Source of the DNA: Leptospira stimsonii
GTDB taxonomy: Bacteria > Spirochaetota > Leptospiria > Leptospirales > Leptospiraceae
Direction of reading: 5' to 3'
NCBI RefSeq assembly: GCF_003545885.1
Contig: NZ_QHCT01000001.1
Location: 1,554,928 to 1,618,927, forward strand
Length of the DNA stretch: 64,000 bases
This document shows positions 43,594 to 55,475 of this stretch, in pieces; position 1 is the first letter of the stretch, and the number at the start of each line of letters is the position of its first letter. The notes below the pieces were generated by a model. That model was not told the origin of the DNA, searched no databases, and saw nothing but the letters and a program-made list of their open reading frames with translations. The position numbers and the translations under genes are program-made.

Positions 43594-44789
43594 GCCTGAA
43601 AGTAGAAAATCTTCATAAGGTCTACAACGGATTTAGCGGACCTTCCAAAAGAATTCTCAACGTTCTTACTCTCGGGTTTTTTGGGAACGACGTACGTTAT
43701 GACGCTCTCAAAGATATCAGCTTTCAGGTCGAGCCGGGAGAAATCGTAGGTTTGATCGGAAGAAACGGCGCGGGTAAGTCGACGCTCTTGAAAGTTTTGA
43801 CCGGGGTTTCGTCTTACGCGTCCGGAAAGATCACAAAGAACGGAACGCTTCGTTCCATATTGGAATTGGGGGTCGGGTTCAATCCCGAACTTTCGGGGGA
43901 GGAAAATCTCTACTACAACGGTCTTGTCTGGGGACTCAGTCCGAAGGAAATATCTTCTTCGATGGACGAAATTTTCGAATTCTCGGGTTTAAAAGAATTT
44001 AAGAATATTCCAATTAAGCAATATTCTTCCGGGATGGTGATGCGTCTCGGTTTTGCATTGGCGACGTTTTCAAGGCCGGATATTCTCATCGTGGACGAGG
44101 CCCTCGCGGTGGGGGATGCGAGCTTTCAACAAAAATGTCTGCACCGTTTTCGTTCCTTCCAAGAAAAAGGAACCATGACCTTGATCGTGAGCCACGATCT
44201 GGAACTTCTCAAATCCGTCTGTTCGAGGGTTTTGATTTTAGAAAAAGGCAAACTCGTGTTCGACGGAGATCCTGTGGAAGGATTTCGGGAATACATGCAG
44301 ATCATCGCGGACTCCGGATCGGGAGAAGAATCGATTCTTCCCTTACAAAAGGATTCTCCCTTGGAAAACCTTTCTCTGAGTTTGAAATACAAGGGTCAGA
44401 TCAATCCTAAGATTCTTCCCGTCGGAGCGGAGATCGAGATCGAGGTCGGAGCGAAGTTTCAGAAAGATATTCCGGATTTGACCGTGGGTTTTCATATCGA
44501 CGACGCGAGAGGAATCCGTGCGTTCGGAACAAATACGTTTCACCTCGGCAATTCTTTGAAAAACATTCTCGCGGGAGAATCGATTACGGCGAACTTCCGA
44601 CTTCCACTCAACTTTTCGGCCGGGAAATATTCTCTCGGTCTCGCTTTGCACGAAGGGGACAATCACGTAGGACAAAGTTATCTCTGGAAGGACGGAATTC
44701 TTTCCTTTGAATTGGAACGTCTGGATCTTCCGAAATTCGAAGGCGCCGCGTGGTTGCCGGTAAAAAGCAGTCTCAAAAAAGACGTTTGA
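43590..44789 (+). CDS. Polysaccharide ABC exporter ATPase with Wzt C-terminal domain
   Basis: 399 residues, TTG start overlapping the permease stop (TTGA). ATPase 1-240: Walker A GRNGAGKST, signature YSSGMVMRLGFALA, Walker B DILIVDEALAVGD, H-loop IVSHD. Residues about 260-395 form a beta-sandwich like the Wzt C-terminal carbohydrate-binding domain (VGFHIDDARGIRAFGTNTF), which in known systems reads the glycan end cap. This points to an ABC-dependent O-polysaccharide route. Confidence 0.92.
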   Translation: MSLKVENLHKVYNGFSGPSKRILNVLTLGFFGNDVRYDALKDISFQVEPGEIVGLIGRNGAGKSTLLKVLTGVSSYASGKITKNGTLRSILELGVGFNPELSGEENLYYNGLVWGLSPKEISSSMDEIFEFSGLKEFKNIPIKQYSSGMVMRLGFALATFSRPDILIVDEALAVGDASFQQKCLHRFRSFQEKGTMTLIVSHDLELLKSVCSRVLILEKGKLVFDGDPVEGFREYMQIIADSGSGEESILPLQKDSPLENLSLSLKYKGQINPKILPVGAEIEIEVGAKFQKDIPDLTVGFHIDDARGIRAFGTNTFHLGNSLKNILAGESITANFRLPLNFSAGKYSLGLALHEGDNHVGQSYLWKDGILSFELERLDLPKFEGAAWLPVKSSLKKDV

Positions 44790-44843
44790 TCCCGATTTAT
44801 TTTTCTTTCTAAGTCCGGAAAGTCCGGAATCCTGGTTCTCAAT

Positions 44844-46154
<1,311 letters not shown>

Positions 46155-46227
46155 TTTTCCGATTTCAGTATGACCTTTCCCGCATGTGTGAGGAACCCGT
46201 GAAGAGAATCTTACTTCAAGAAAAGGC

Positions 46228-46537
46228 TATTTTAGTAGTTCCTACAGGGAAGATTGTACTTGCAAAAAGTATGTTTTTCTGATAAGAGGGATTTGACCGG
46301 AATTTTCCCGCCACCCGAAATTGCTTAGCCTTGTCCGCAAGTTGAGAGGAGATACGACAAGAATCGTCCCGAGACAAGGGTTTTGTAGGAATTCCTACAA
46401 GAGAATATTTTCTTGCGAGAAGTTTGATTTTATGATAGAGGAATGTTTCCGAGGATTTTTCCGCCTCCACGCCCCTCCACCCAAGATCAGGGTGGGGCGC
46501 GCGACTTTTACGGAAGAATTGTCGTAGTTCCGACGGA
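46228..46537 (+). repeat. Two tandem copies of dispersed intergenic element (family A)
   Basis: Copy 1, about 46228-46318: GTAGTTCCTACAGG, ACTTGCAAAAAGTATG, TTTTCCCGCCACCC. Copy 2, about 46384-46537: palindrome TTGTAGGAATTCCTACAA, CTTGCGAGAAGTTTGA, TTTATGATAGAGGAA, TTTTTCCGCC, CCCTCCACCCAAGATCAGGG, GCGCGCGACTTTTACGG, and TTGTCGTAGTTCCGACGG. Same order of blocks as at 36228-36582. Confidence 0.68.
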
Positions 46538-46637
46538 TTTTCTGAAGATCCGTAGAACTAGTGGGTAAGATTCAGCTTTCGAAAGGGAAGATTTTGGAAT
46601 TTTATCCTTCGATGCGGTTTCCTTTTTTTGAAATTGA

Positions 46638-46674
46638 TTTTGTATTCATTTTCGTGGAGAAAATGAATACAAAA
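46638..46674. terminator. Perfect 16-bp stem-loop, probable bidirectional terminator
   Basis: TTTTGTATTCATTTTC (46638-46653) pairs fully with GAAAATGAATACAAAA (46659-46674) around GTGGA. A-tract and T-tract flank the arms, so it can act for either strand between converging genes. Confidence 0.6.
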
Positions 46675-47094
46675 ATTAGAATATTCTAATGTATGGATTT
46701 TCCCCCATACGATCGGATTCGAACTTTGATCCAGTTACAGATTTCTTTTCCTTTGGCGACGGTATGTGAAAACAAGAAGATGGGAAAGCCGAGTGTTCTG
46801 TGAGTGATCGATCTCTGTTTTATCAGTTTGCCTCGAGATCTAAAAAAAAATGCGGGAACTCCTCCGTTTTGAATCGTGTAGAGCCCATCTCGCGAAAATG
46901 AAAAGAGGGTGAAAACTTTTTTCAGTCCTTCCTCCAAATTTCCTTTTTGATTTTGGAATCCGTTCTTAGCGTTTTTCCCCTAATATCGAAAAATCGGTTT
47001 GTGATTCCAAGCCATTCTCGGGAGTTTTTTCAAAAGAATCGGATGGATCTTCAAAAACAGCGGAACGTTCCTCCGACCTTTTTTTGTGGAACGT

Positions 47095-49020
47095 TTAACG
47101 GAAAAGAAAGGAAATCTTCGATTCCAATAAATCGATTTGATCAGAGGCAACTGAATTTCCAAAAGAAAGTCCGTTTGAATATGTGAGAGTGGCCGTTGCC
47201 TTTCCGCCTGCGTTCAGATTCTGATTCCCCATCCCAGTGGAAGGGTCGGTCTTAAAAAAATGAACCTTACCTTTCCCAACTTGGGAAGCTCCTGTTGCGA
47301 TCGGATCCGGTGCGGAAACGAGGACATCAGACAATCCGTCTCCGTTCATATCCTGGAGAACGGTAAAAATTCCGAAATGTAAACCTGCGGATTCCCCGCC
47401 TAACACAGCTACTGCGGAGCCTCCGGAGCTCAAATCTACGTTCGGGATGCCGGTCGAACCCGCACTTTGAAATATGTAAGCGTTCCCGAAATTATTCGAA
47501 GTCTGATTGGCGCCGACGAGGAGGTCGGCAAAACCGTCCCCATTTATATCACCGGAGGACATAGACACGCCGAAGGAGCAGTTGGTTCCTCCGTTGCAAG
47601 TGGAAAGAGACGGACCGAACAAAGTCGTATTCGGCGTATTCGAAAAAGGATTTGTCGCGCCGCAGTTAGAATGATAGACGAAGACGAGTCCTCTGTTCGT
47701 GTTGTATCCCTGTGCCGTTACCGCGAGATCGGCGCAAGAATCTCCGTTGAAATCGGCGAGTTGAACCATAGACGAAGCGTAATTGCATCCTCCCCCCGGA
47801 GGGCATTGCGCGTTAGGCGAAATCAGATATTGCGGCGTTAGAGGAAGAACTCCCGCATTTGATATAAAGATATAAACTCTTCCCTGGTTTGTATTGAACG
47901 TGGGAGCGCCTACGACTAAATCCATGTATCCGTCTGCATTGATATCCCCGACGCTGGAACTCGAACCGAAGTTATCCGCGGCCCCTAAATACTTAATGTC
48001 GGCCAATCCGCCCGCTCCTAAATTTTTGGACGGAACTCCGGACGATCCCTGGCTATAAAAAATATAACTTACGCCGTTAAGCCATGGAGAGGTTAGAATC
48101 GCATCATCATAGCCGTCGTTATTTACGTCTCCGCCTAACACCATTGAGCCGAGTCTTTCCCCGCTGTTCTGACCTTGGATCAAAGTATTGTACGAACCAC
48201 CGGAAAGTAAATTTTGACTTTGAATTCCGTTCGGGCCGGAACTGTGAAAGATAAAAGCGGCTCCGATCGTACCGAATGCGGGTGAGGCCTGAGCGCCGAT
48301 GACCATATCCGCATAACCGTCTCCGTTGAAATCACCGGAACCGATCCGATCTCCGAAATAGGTTCCTCCCGCTTGACCGTCCGTGAGAATAGAGTCCGGA
48401 GTTGGAGATGGATTTCCCGTATCTCCGTGTCCTAAAAAAACAAGCCCGTACCCTACAACCGCGTTACTCGGAGAAACAGAAAGAAGGGCATCTGCAAACC
48501 CGTCTCCGTTGGTATCACGATTCGGTCCCTTGATCACATTGATTGACTTACTTCCGAAGATATTCCCAAACGAATCGACTGCACTGATGGAAATCTTGTG
48601 TCTCGTTCCTAATTTCCAAAAGGTTCCCGTAACGGAAGGCGCGGGAAGTTGATATCTCCATGAGGAAAGACTATCCACTGGAACGATACTTCCGGGTTGA
48701 CCGTCCAGAGAAACATACACCGCCGGGGTCTGCGCTTTACCTGTTAAAAAACCAGACTGAAGAATAGAATAATTTGCTACATTCGATACTGTGACTGCGT
48801 TTTCGGCATAAAGGAAACCGGCAAGGATTCCGGTTAAGATCAATCCGAACGAATTTTCCTTCGGACAAAGCGAATTGTTAATATTGCTTACACATTCGAT
48901 CGGCGGTTTGTAAAAGGGATTGGACCAACAATAGAGGAGAGAAGAGCTTATCAGAATTGAAACTAAAAAAGGAAGTAGAGAGGAAAAAATCCTAAACCGA
49001 AATAAGTTATATCGTTTCAC
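47095..49020 (-). CDS. FG-GAP repeat (integrin alpha-like) lipoprotein, seven repeats
   Basis: 641 residues from GTG 49020, which has AGGAAG upstream; the frame extends further but with no start signal. Signal peptide with lipobox SLLYC (Cys about 31). About 100 residues of beta-sandwich-like sequence precede seven FG-GAP units with Ca-binding DxNxDG-type loops: DTNGDGFAD, DFNGDGYAD, DVNNDGYDD, DINADGYMD, DFNGDSCAD, DINGDGFAD, DMNGDGLSD. Seven repeats fit a complete seven-bladed propeller. Surface or periplasmic lipid-anchored protein; adhesion or ligand binding is possible but not shown. Confidence 0.9.
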   Translation of the reverse strand: MKRYNLFRFRIFSSLLPFLVSILISSSLLYCWSNPFYKPPIECVSNINNSLCPKENSFGLILTGILAGFLYAENAVTVSNVANYSILQSGFLTGKAQTPAVYVSLDGQPGSIVPVDSLSSWRYQLPAPSVTGTFWKLGTRHKISISAVDSFGNIFGSKSINVIKGPNRDTNGDGFADALLSVSPSNAVVGYGLVFLGHGDTGNPSPTPDSILTDGQAGGTYFGDRIGSGDFNGDGYADMVIGAQASPAFGTIGAAFIFHSSGPNGIQSQNLLSGGSYNTLIQGQNSGERLGSMVLGGDVNNDGYDDAILTSPWLNGVSYIFYSQGSSGVPSKNLGAGGLADIKYLGAADNFGSSSSVGDINADGYMDLVVGAPTFNTNQGRVYIFISNAGVLPLTPQYLISPNAQCPPGGGCNYASSMVQLADFNGDSCADLAVTAQGYNTNRGLVFVYHSNCGATNPFSNTPNTTLFGPSLSTCNGGTNCSFGVSMSSGDINGDGFADLLVGANQTSNNFGNAYIFQSAGSTGIPNVDLSSGGSAVAVLGGESAGLHFGIFTVLQDMNGDGLSDVLVSAPDPIATGASQVGKGKVHFFKTDPSTGMGNQNLNAGGKATATLTYSNGLSFGNSVASDQIDLLESKISFLFR

Positions 49021-49225
49021 TTTTCTTCTTCCTAAGAAACAACTGGCCTCTATTTCGGAGGTTGAGGAAAGAAAAAAAAGGGTTTTATAAAAAAATAATA
49101 GCATCAAAACGAAAATCACATCGAACGCGCGTTTCCTTTCGATAAGAATTTCAGACTTCGTTTAATCTTTCAGCAAATCGATTAGAATCGAAAGAATCCC
49201 GCCCGTGAAAAATCACTTTCTTAAA

Positions 49226-50352
49226 TTATTCCCAATGTTCGAAAGCTGACTCGGGCTTCGGTCCCGAGTAATTCCAATGACCCATTTTTCTTCCCTTTCG
49301 GGCTTCCGTTTTTCCATAGAGATGGAGATGAAAATGAGGATTCTTTAATGTTTCCATCCAGAGCTTCGATTCCGGTTTGTAGTCTTCGCCAAGAATATTC
49401 TTCATCGTCACGGGCCTCACTGGAATTTCCGTTGGAGCCGGAAGATTACAGAGCGTTCTCAGCTGAAGGGAGAATTGGGAGAGAGAACCGCCGTCCTGAC
49501 TAAAATGTCCCGAGTTGTGCGGTCTTGGTGCGAATTCATTGCAGAGGATTCGATCTTCTTTGATAAAAAACTCGATTCCAAAAACTCCGATGTAGTCAAT
49601 TTTCTCGGCAAGTTTCTTCGCATAATCGACGAGCTTGGTTTCTATCATCGAAGGGAAGTCACCGGGATGAAAGGTTAGATCCAGGATATGATTCTTATGG
49701 ATGTTTAATGAAGGACGATAGTGCGAAATCGTTCCGTCTTGAAATCTTGCAAAAATGACGGAGGCTTCGGATGTGAATGGAAAAAATTCCTCCACGATAT
49801 GATTGAGTTCTCTGAGAGAGGAGAGTGCGGTGATCAGTTCGTCCTCTGACTTACACTTTACTTGCCCTTTCCCGTCATAACCCATCGTATTGGTTTTTAG
49901 AATACAGGGATATCCGACTTTTTTAGGGACCTCGTTTTTATCCTGTTCGGTAAAGACCGGAAAAAAGTTCACGGTTGGGATTCCTGCTTCCCGAAACGCG
50001 GACTTTTCTTTCCAGCGGTTCTGTGCAATTCGAATACAGCTTGCCGACGGACGGACGATCAGGTCCGAATTCCTTTCAAAATCCTCAATTATGGAAAGTG
50101 CCAAATCTGGAATATTCTCAAATTCGAATGTGAGTGCGTCGATCGATTTTAAAAAAGAGAGGATCGCATCTTTGTCTTCGTAATCAAAGACGAATTCTTT
50201 TGCGCCCACACCTCCCGCAGGAGAATTCTGTTCCGGAGAATAAACGAAAACTTCATAGCCGTTCGGTATCGCTTCCAGTGCAAACATTCTTGCTAACTGA
50301 CCGGAGCCCATGACTCCGAGCTTTGCTCCCGGAAGAAGAATTTTATTTTGTG

Positions 50353-50356
<4 letters not shown>
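49226..50356 (-). CDS. purK: 5-(carboxyamino)imidazole ribonucleotide synthase
   Basis: 376 residues, ATP-grasp fold. [18 protein letters not shown]-terminus, ATP-binding [15 protein letters not shown], and metal-binding [14 protein letters not shown]. Carboxylates AIR with bicarbonate and ATP in purine synthesis. GTG start overlaps the purE stop (GTGA), so the two consecutive steps are coupled. Confidence 0.96.
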
Positions 50357-50841
<485 letters not shown>

Positions 50842-50891
50842 GTTCTTTCTCCTGCGTTAGATAATTCTTTTCAATCTTCGGTTTGCAAGTA

Positions 50892-52292
50892 CTAAACCGG
50901 AAGACCTTCGACGAAGCGCTCCAGTTGAATTCCTCTGGACGCTTTTGCTAAGACGACCGAAGATTCCGGCACTTTTTCGACAAAAGTTTTTAAGAGTTCG
51001 TTGAGACCTTCCGTGGTTCCGTCAAAATGAAAAGAAAATCTGGGTGAACTCGCGCGCTTATTAAATTCTTTTTGGATCCATTCTGCATCTTTACCGAATG
51101 TAAAGAGTCCTTTCAAGTTTTTAAATTCAGCGCACTGAGTGCCCAACTTTTTGTGAAAGGTAGAAGAATGTTTTCCCAATTCTTTCATATCGCCTAAGAC
51201 CGCGTAAAAATCTTTCCCATCGGCTAACTGATTTGCCACTTCGAGAGAGGATATCATGGATTCGTAATTTGCGTTGTATGTATCGTTGATAATGGAGTAT
51301 TTTCCGGTTTGTAAATCGAGGCGTTTATTGCCGGATCGAAAACTCGAAATTCCTTCTAAGATCCATTCCTTTGGTGTTTCGATCGTTTCTAAGAGCGCGA
51401 CGGAAAGGGCGAGATTTTCGAGGAGTTTTTCTCCGGGAAGATTCCAGTTTATTCTATTTCCTTTATATTCAAGAGTGAAGCCCAAGGGCTTTCTTTCAAT
51501 AATAGTGAATGTCTTTTCCGGTTCGCTGAGAATCAGTTTTCCCCCGTATTTTTTTAGTTTCTTTTTAAGAATTTTTAAATGTTCTCCGGTGCTTGGGAAA
51601 AAAAGTTTTCCTCCGTTTTGGAATCCTTCGACCACTTCCGCTTTCGCTTTCGCGATATTCTTTTGGCTTCCTAAAAATTCTATGTGTGCTGTTCCGATAG
51701 TGGTTATGATTGCAAGATCCGGTTTTGCGATCGTGGAAAGTCTCGAAATTTCTCCTCTATGATTCATTCCCATTTCGCAAACCACGATTCTTGTCATATC
51801 TGTGATTCTAAAAAGAGTGAAGGGAAGTCCGATTTCGTTATTATAATTTTTTTCAGTGACGACTAACGCAGATTCTCCGATTGGTCGGAGACAATTTCCG
51901 AGAAGTTCTTTTGTCGTCGTTTTCCCGCTCGAACCCGTTACCGCGATGAGAATCGGACGGAATCGAGAACGATGAAAGGCCGCGAGCTTTCCAAGAGCGG
52001 ATAACGTGTCATTGACCGGAATCGCTTTTTTCTCTTCCTCCGAAGATAAACTTTTGCGAAGAGGATGATCCGCTTCGATTAAAAAATAGGATGCACCTCG
52101 AGAAATTGCGTCTCTGATGAATTCGTGTCCGTCACGATTTCCTCTAAGAGGAACAAAAAGGGAGCCGATTTCCGCTTCACTGGAAGAGGTCGTAATGTTG
52201 GTGATTCGGGAACCTTCTTTGAACCAAGTTTTTTGGGGTGTTTCTAAGACTCGGCGGATCGTTTCCGGATCGTAAAAGAAGTCTGCCTTCAT
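50892..52292 (-). CDS. murF: UDP-N-acetylmuramoyl-tripeptide--D-alanyl-D-alanine ligase
   Basis: 466 residues. Mur ligase layout: N-terminal UDP-binding domain (SLFVPLRGNRDGHEFI), ATP P-loop VTGSSGKTTTKELLG, central motifs YNNEIGLPFTLFRI and CEMGMNHRGEISRLS, and C-terminal NDTYNANYESMISSL that is typical of MurF. Cytosolic peptidoglycan precursor synthesis. It is separated from the usual dcw genes; purE lies 50 nt downstream in the same direction. Confidence 0.95.
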   Translation of the reverse strand: MKADFFYDPETIRRVLETPQKTWFKEGSRITNITTSSSEAEIGSLFVPLRGNRDGHEFIRDAISRGASYFLIEADHPLRKSLSSEEEKKAIPVNDTLSALGKLAAFHRSRFRPILIAVTGSSGKTTTKELLGNCLRPIGESALVVTEKNYNNEIGLPFTLFRITDMTRIVVCEMGMNHRGEISRLSTIAKPDLAIITTIGTAHIEFLGSQKNIAKAKAEVVEGFQNGGKLFFPSTGEHLKILKKKLKKYGGKLILSEPEKTFTIIERKPLGFTLEYKGNRINWNLPGEKLLENLALSVALLETIETPKEWILEGISSFRSGNKRLDLQTGKYSIINDTYNANYESMISSLEVANQLADGKDFYAVLGDMKELGKHSSTFHKKLGTQCAEFKNLKGLFTFGKDAEWIQKEFNKRASSPRFSFHFDGTTEGLNELLKTFVEKVPESSVVLAKASRGIQLERFVEGLPV

Positions 52293-52743
52293 GAGTCCAG
52301 GCTGTAGGGAGAGAATGAATTGAAAATTCTATTTTTTTTCAAAGTGAACTTTGATTTTACAAATGAGCGAGATTTAGGCTTGGATTCGTTAACGGAAACT
52401 GTATTCCATATTGCAAGTGGCTCCTTTTTGGATATCTGGTTTTCAAACCTTCGAGGAATCTCGAGGAAGAAAACTCTCCGAAGATTCAATTCTTTTTTAA
52501 GAATTTGTTCCTTGTCGTAACTCCGACGTCTTTCTTCTCAAGATTGTGAATTCTCATCTTGGAGAGGAGAAATTGAGAGCATAAATAGTTCCATCGCTGT
52601 GCATCCTATTCGGAATGGGAAGGTTTATCGGGAAATTCCCTTCTCTAAAAAGTTTTGTATTTTCTGCCAGAATGCTGTGATTCTGAGCAAATTTTATAAG
52701 CTCGTTGAATTGGTAAAAATTTTTGCGGCAAAATGTAGATTTT
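52293..52743. other. Region upstream of murF, no gene seen
   Basis: About 450 bases. It should contain the murF promoter. A single TTGTCGTAACTCCGACG palindrome variant lies near 52513; no supported frame. Confidence 0.4.
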
Positions 52744-54058
52744 TAGTTTCTACGAAGTTCGCCTAAACGCCCAGGGCTCTACTTAAAATAACTCCAAACG
52801 ACGAGACTTGGTCGTTGTCGGAACTCCGACGGAAACTTTCAAGATATAGAATTTCTCGTTTCTACGAAGTTCGCCTAAACGCAAATAAGTTGGTAAGTTT
52901 GGATATTTTTCGAATCTACGAAGTTTGCATAAACGGACGAGTTCTTAAGTCAAAAGTAGATTTTCGACTTTTACGAAATTCGGTTACAGGAAGAATTCAA
53001 AGGCGTTGCAAATTCCTTTGAATCACCATCCCGCTCTATCTGTTCCTATTTGCTCGCTTCGTTCTTTGATGAAAGCGCTTTATTTTGTGGGAACAACGAT
53101 CGATAACTTTTCGCCTCTTCGCAATAATATCGCTTAGGATTGCCTTTCACTTTTACCAATATACAAATCCAATTTAGAAATTGGTGGGAGTTTACAGACG
53201 AACGTACTGCCTCTGATTCTGCGTTTTTGCGAAGTTCGCATAAACGCGGGGCGACCATGACATACTTTCGTTGAAATTAAATTATCTGTTCTGTCGGAAC
53301 TCCGACAGAAACTTGAAGATTTAGAATATCATCTCTGAATTTCTAAGTAATTCGCATAAACGCAAGGCGATCCGAACTTCATAACAATTCACATAACCGA
53401 AGCCATGGGGTCGTTCTCGGAAGTCCTACGGAACTTTAAAAAAAAAATTCCATTGTTGCGTTTATATGCCGTTCGCCTAATCGCACGGTGGTTCTCGTGC
53501 GCTTTCAACCAACTTTGCTTCGCCAGCAGTAGTCAGAACTCTTATAAATATCTTCAAAAAAAAAGACCCGTTTCACCCTTATACGAAGTTCGTATAAACG
53601 CACCGAGGGATTTGCGTTGAGAGTAGTATTTTGTTTCTACGAAGTTCGCCTAATTGCACAATGGGCCTAACATACTTTCACTCGACTTGTTTTTACCTAC
53701 TCTGTCGGAACTCCGACAGAAATCTCAATGACATAGAATATCACATTTCTACGAAGTTCGCCTAAACGCGCGGTGACCAAAGCGCGCTTTCACTCGACTT
53801 TGTTTTACCCGCTTTGTCGGAACTCCGACGGAAACTTTCAAGATATAGAATATCACGTTTCTACGAAGTTCATATAAACGCACCGAGGGATTTGTGTTGA
53901 GAGTAGTATTTTGTTTCTACGAAGTTCGTATAATCGCAAAGGGATCTTTATTCTCTATTCTCTCCACTCGATCAAAGATTGGCAGTTGTCAGAACTCTTA
54001 CAGATATCTTCAACAAATAGACTCCCGCTTCGGTGCTATTCGAAGTTTGCGTAAACGC
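52744..54058. repeat. Phased array of a 27-bp palindrome alternating with TGTCGGAACTCCGACA
   Basis: About 12-13 copies of a palindromic core whose best form is at 53221-53247 (GCGTTT, TGCGAA, G, TTCGCA, AAACGC). Cores end at 52770, 52882, 52936, 52990, 53247, 53363, 53484, 53601, 53657, 53769, 53881, 53937 and 54058; steps cluster at 54-56 and 112-121 bases. TGTCGGAACTCCGACR lies between cores at 52816, 53292, 53703 and 53815, and degenerate variants (GTCAGAACTCTTA) elsewhere. Blocks 53576-53657 and 53856-53937 are almost identical. Non-coding. Confidence 0.85.
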
Positions 54059-54210
54059 GTTGATCAAACTCTCCTCCACTCGCCATCTCTGCAGGGATTC
54101 TTACTAAATCTTGGGAAGACCGATTTGATTTCGCTGTTACTGAAAAGCCCCACTTGGGTGAAAATCAGTAGAACCGGAATTGTTAGAAAAGGCAAACGTC
54201 AAGGAAATTC

Positions 54211-54831
54211 ATGGATCAGATACTCCTATACAACCGACCGTCGCCTCGTTCTTTTTTTTGGCATTCGCTTTCGATCTCATTCGGAAGTTTGTTCTTTTAT
54301 ATGGTCATTTCCCCCGTAAAAAGAGAGGTTGAAAATTCTACGCAATCTTGTTTCGAACCTTATCCTGACTTTTTTCCTAACGGCTTTCTTGAGCTCTTTT
54401 TCCTTTGGGTTTCTTGGATTTCGCTAACTATAGGGTTCAGACGTTTGATAAGAATAGAGCGGATTCTTGTGGATCAAGAATTTATTTACTTCATCGCAAA
54501 CCAATTTCTTTCCTCCGGAAAAAGGCTTTACACTGGGGGTTGGCTCCGAATTCCTCTCTCTTCGGATTTTCGCTTTCGAGCGATGAAAGACAGCTTTTTA
54601 AAAGGAATCGGCTTCTATCTCGATATACCGGCCGTAGATGGCGGACGTCAGTCCTTTTTGATCGTGGATCATTGTGTAAATCCAAGAAGATTAGCCGGAA
54701 GAATCAACAAAGTGCTCGAAAAAAATGGAACGTTTCCGAGAAACGTCCACATGTCTAAGCCTCTGGAAAAATCGTTATATAAGAAAAATGTAAAGAACCA
54801 GAGAAAACAAACGAAGAAAACAAACCGTTAA
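54211..54831 (+). CDS. Hypothetical membrane protein
   Basis: 206 residues; AGGAA 5 nt before ATG 54211. Two membrane segments (about 14-33 and 62-78, the latter LELFFLWVSWISLTIGF), then a soluble domain with IYFIANQFLSSGKRLYTGGW and SFLIVDHCVNPRRLAGRI, ending in a very basic tail (KNQRKQTKKTNR). The layout recalls small bacterial PH-like membrane proteins, but I cannot confirm. It follows directly after the palindrome array. Composition is more protein-like than other frames nearby. Confidence 0.55.
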   Translation: MDQILLYNRPSPRSFFWHSLSISFGSLFFYMVISPVKREVENSTQSCFEPYPDFFPNGFLELFFLWVSWISLTIGFRRLIRIERILVDQEFIYFIANQFLSSGKRLYTGGWLRIPLSSDFRFRAMKDSFLKGIGFYLDIPAVDGGRQSFLIVDHCVNPRRLAGRINKVLEKNGTFPRNVHMSKPLEKSLYKKNVKNQRKQTKKTNR

Positions 54832-54870
54832 AAAGAGATTGTTGATTCTAATTTTGGATTTGCTTTAATA

Positions 54871-55473
54871 CTAATAGAGCTCTTTTTTTTCTATGTAATC
54901 CCTCAGGTTCGCTGGAATTTTCGAAGTTTCCCAGGAGGATCGGAATTCTCGCCTTAATTCCGTGGAACTAACAGGGATGAGTGGATTTTTTAAAAAAAAG
55001 AATTTTTCCGAGACTTCCTGCAGGTTTGGATTGATAGGAATTATTTCGGAGACTCTTCGGAATACGCAGACCGATTTAACGTTTTCTAATATAACTCTCC
55101 AGTCTTTCCAATGGTGAAAGTGGTCGTAGTTGTCCTCTCCGATCAAAAGTAAAAATTCCCGATCTGGATAAGAAGTTTTTAATTCTCGAAGTGTATCAAC
55201 CGTATAACTGGGCCCTTTTTTTTTGAGTTCTATGTCAAGTATTCGGATCGGGTATTTGAATTCTTGAATAAATAGATTCAACATTTCTAATATATCTTTC
55301 GGTGAAGTTTCTTTGATTCCCTTGAGCGGGTTTTGGCGATTCGGGATAAGAAACACTTCTTCGCAATCCGGAAATCCTGCAAAGAAAGACTTAAGAATCC
55401 CGGAATGTCCTTCGTGTGGAGGATCGAAACTCCCTCCAAAAATACCAGTGAGGATTTTTTTTTCCTCGGACAT
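54871..55473 (-). CDS. nadD: Nicotinate-nucleotide adenylyltransferase
   Basis: 200 residues. [14 protein letters not shown] is the nucleotidyltransferase GxFxPxHxGH motif and [11 protein letters not shown] the ISSTxIR motif. Adenylates NaMN to NaAD in NAD synthesis. Last gene of the rplU-to-nadD operon, 2 nt after proA. Confidence 0.95.
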   Translation of the reverse strand: MSEEKKILTGIFGGSFDPPHEGHSGILKSFFAGFPDCEEVFLIPNRQNPLKGIKETSPKDILEMLNLFIQEFKYPIRILDIELKKKGPSYTVDTLRELKTSYPDREFLLLIGEDNYDHFHHWKDWRVILENVKSVCVFRRVSEIIPINPNLQEVSEKFFFLKNPLIPVSSTELRREFRSSWETSKIPANLRDYIEKKELY

Positions 55474-55475
55474 AT

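Larger units (their letters stand above)
46155..47094. other. Long convergent intergenic region
   Basis: 940 bases between ugd and the FG-GAP lipoprotein 3' ends. It holds the two repeat copies, the hairpin at 46638-46674 and the palindrome TTAGAATATTCTAA just after it. The minus frame 46686-46937 has no protein-like signal. Nothing else seen. Confidence 0.5.

Noticed and set aside
46686..46937. Minus-strand 83-residue frame near the FG-GAP gene
   Set aside because: No start signal, lies between a terminator hairpin and a convergent gene end, no recognisable motif.
52744..54058. Array taken as a CRISPR locus
   Set aside because: Repeats are strongly divergent, spacing alternates between about 56 and about 115 bases, the intervening sequence is itself repeated, and no cas gene is near.
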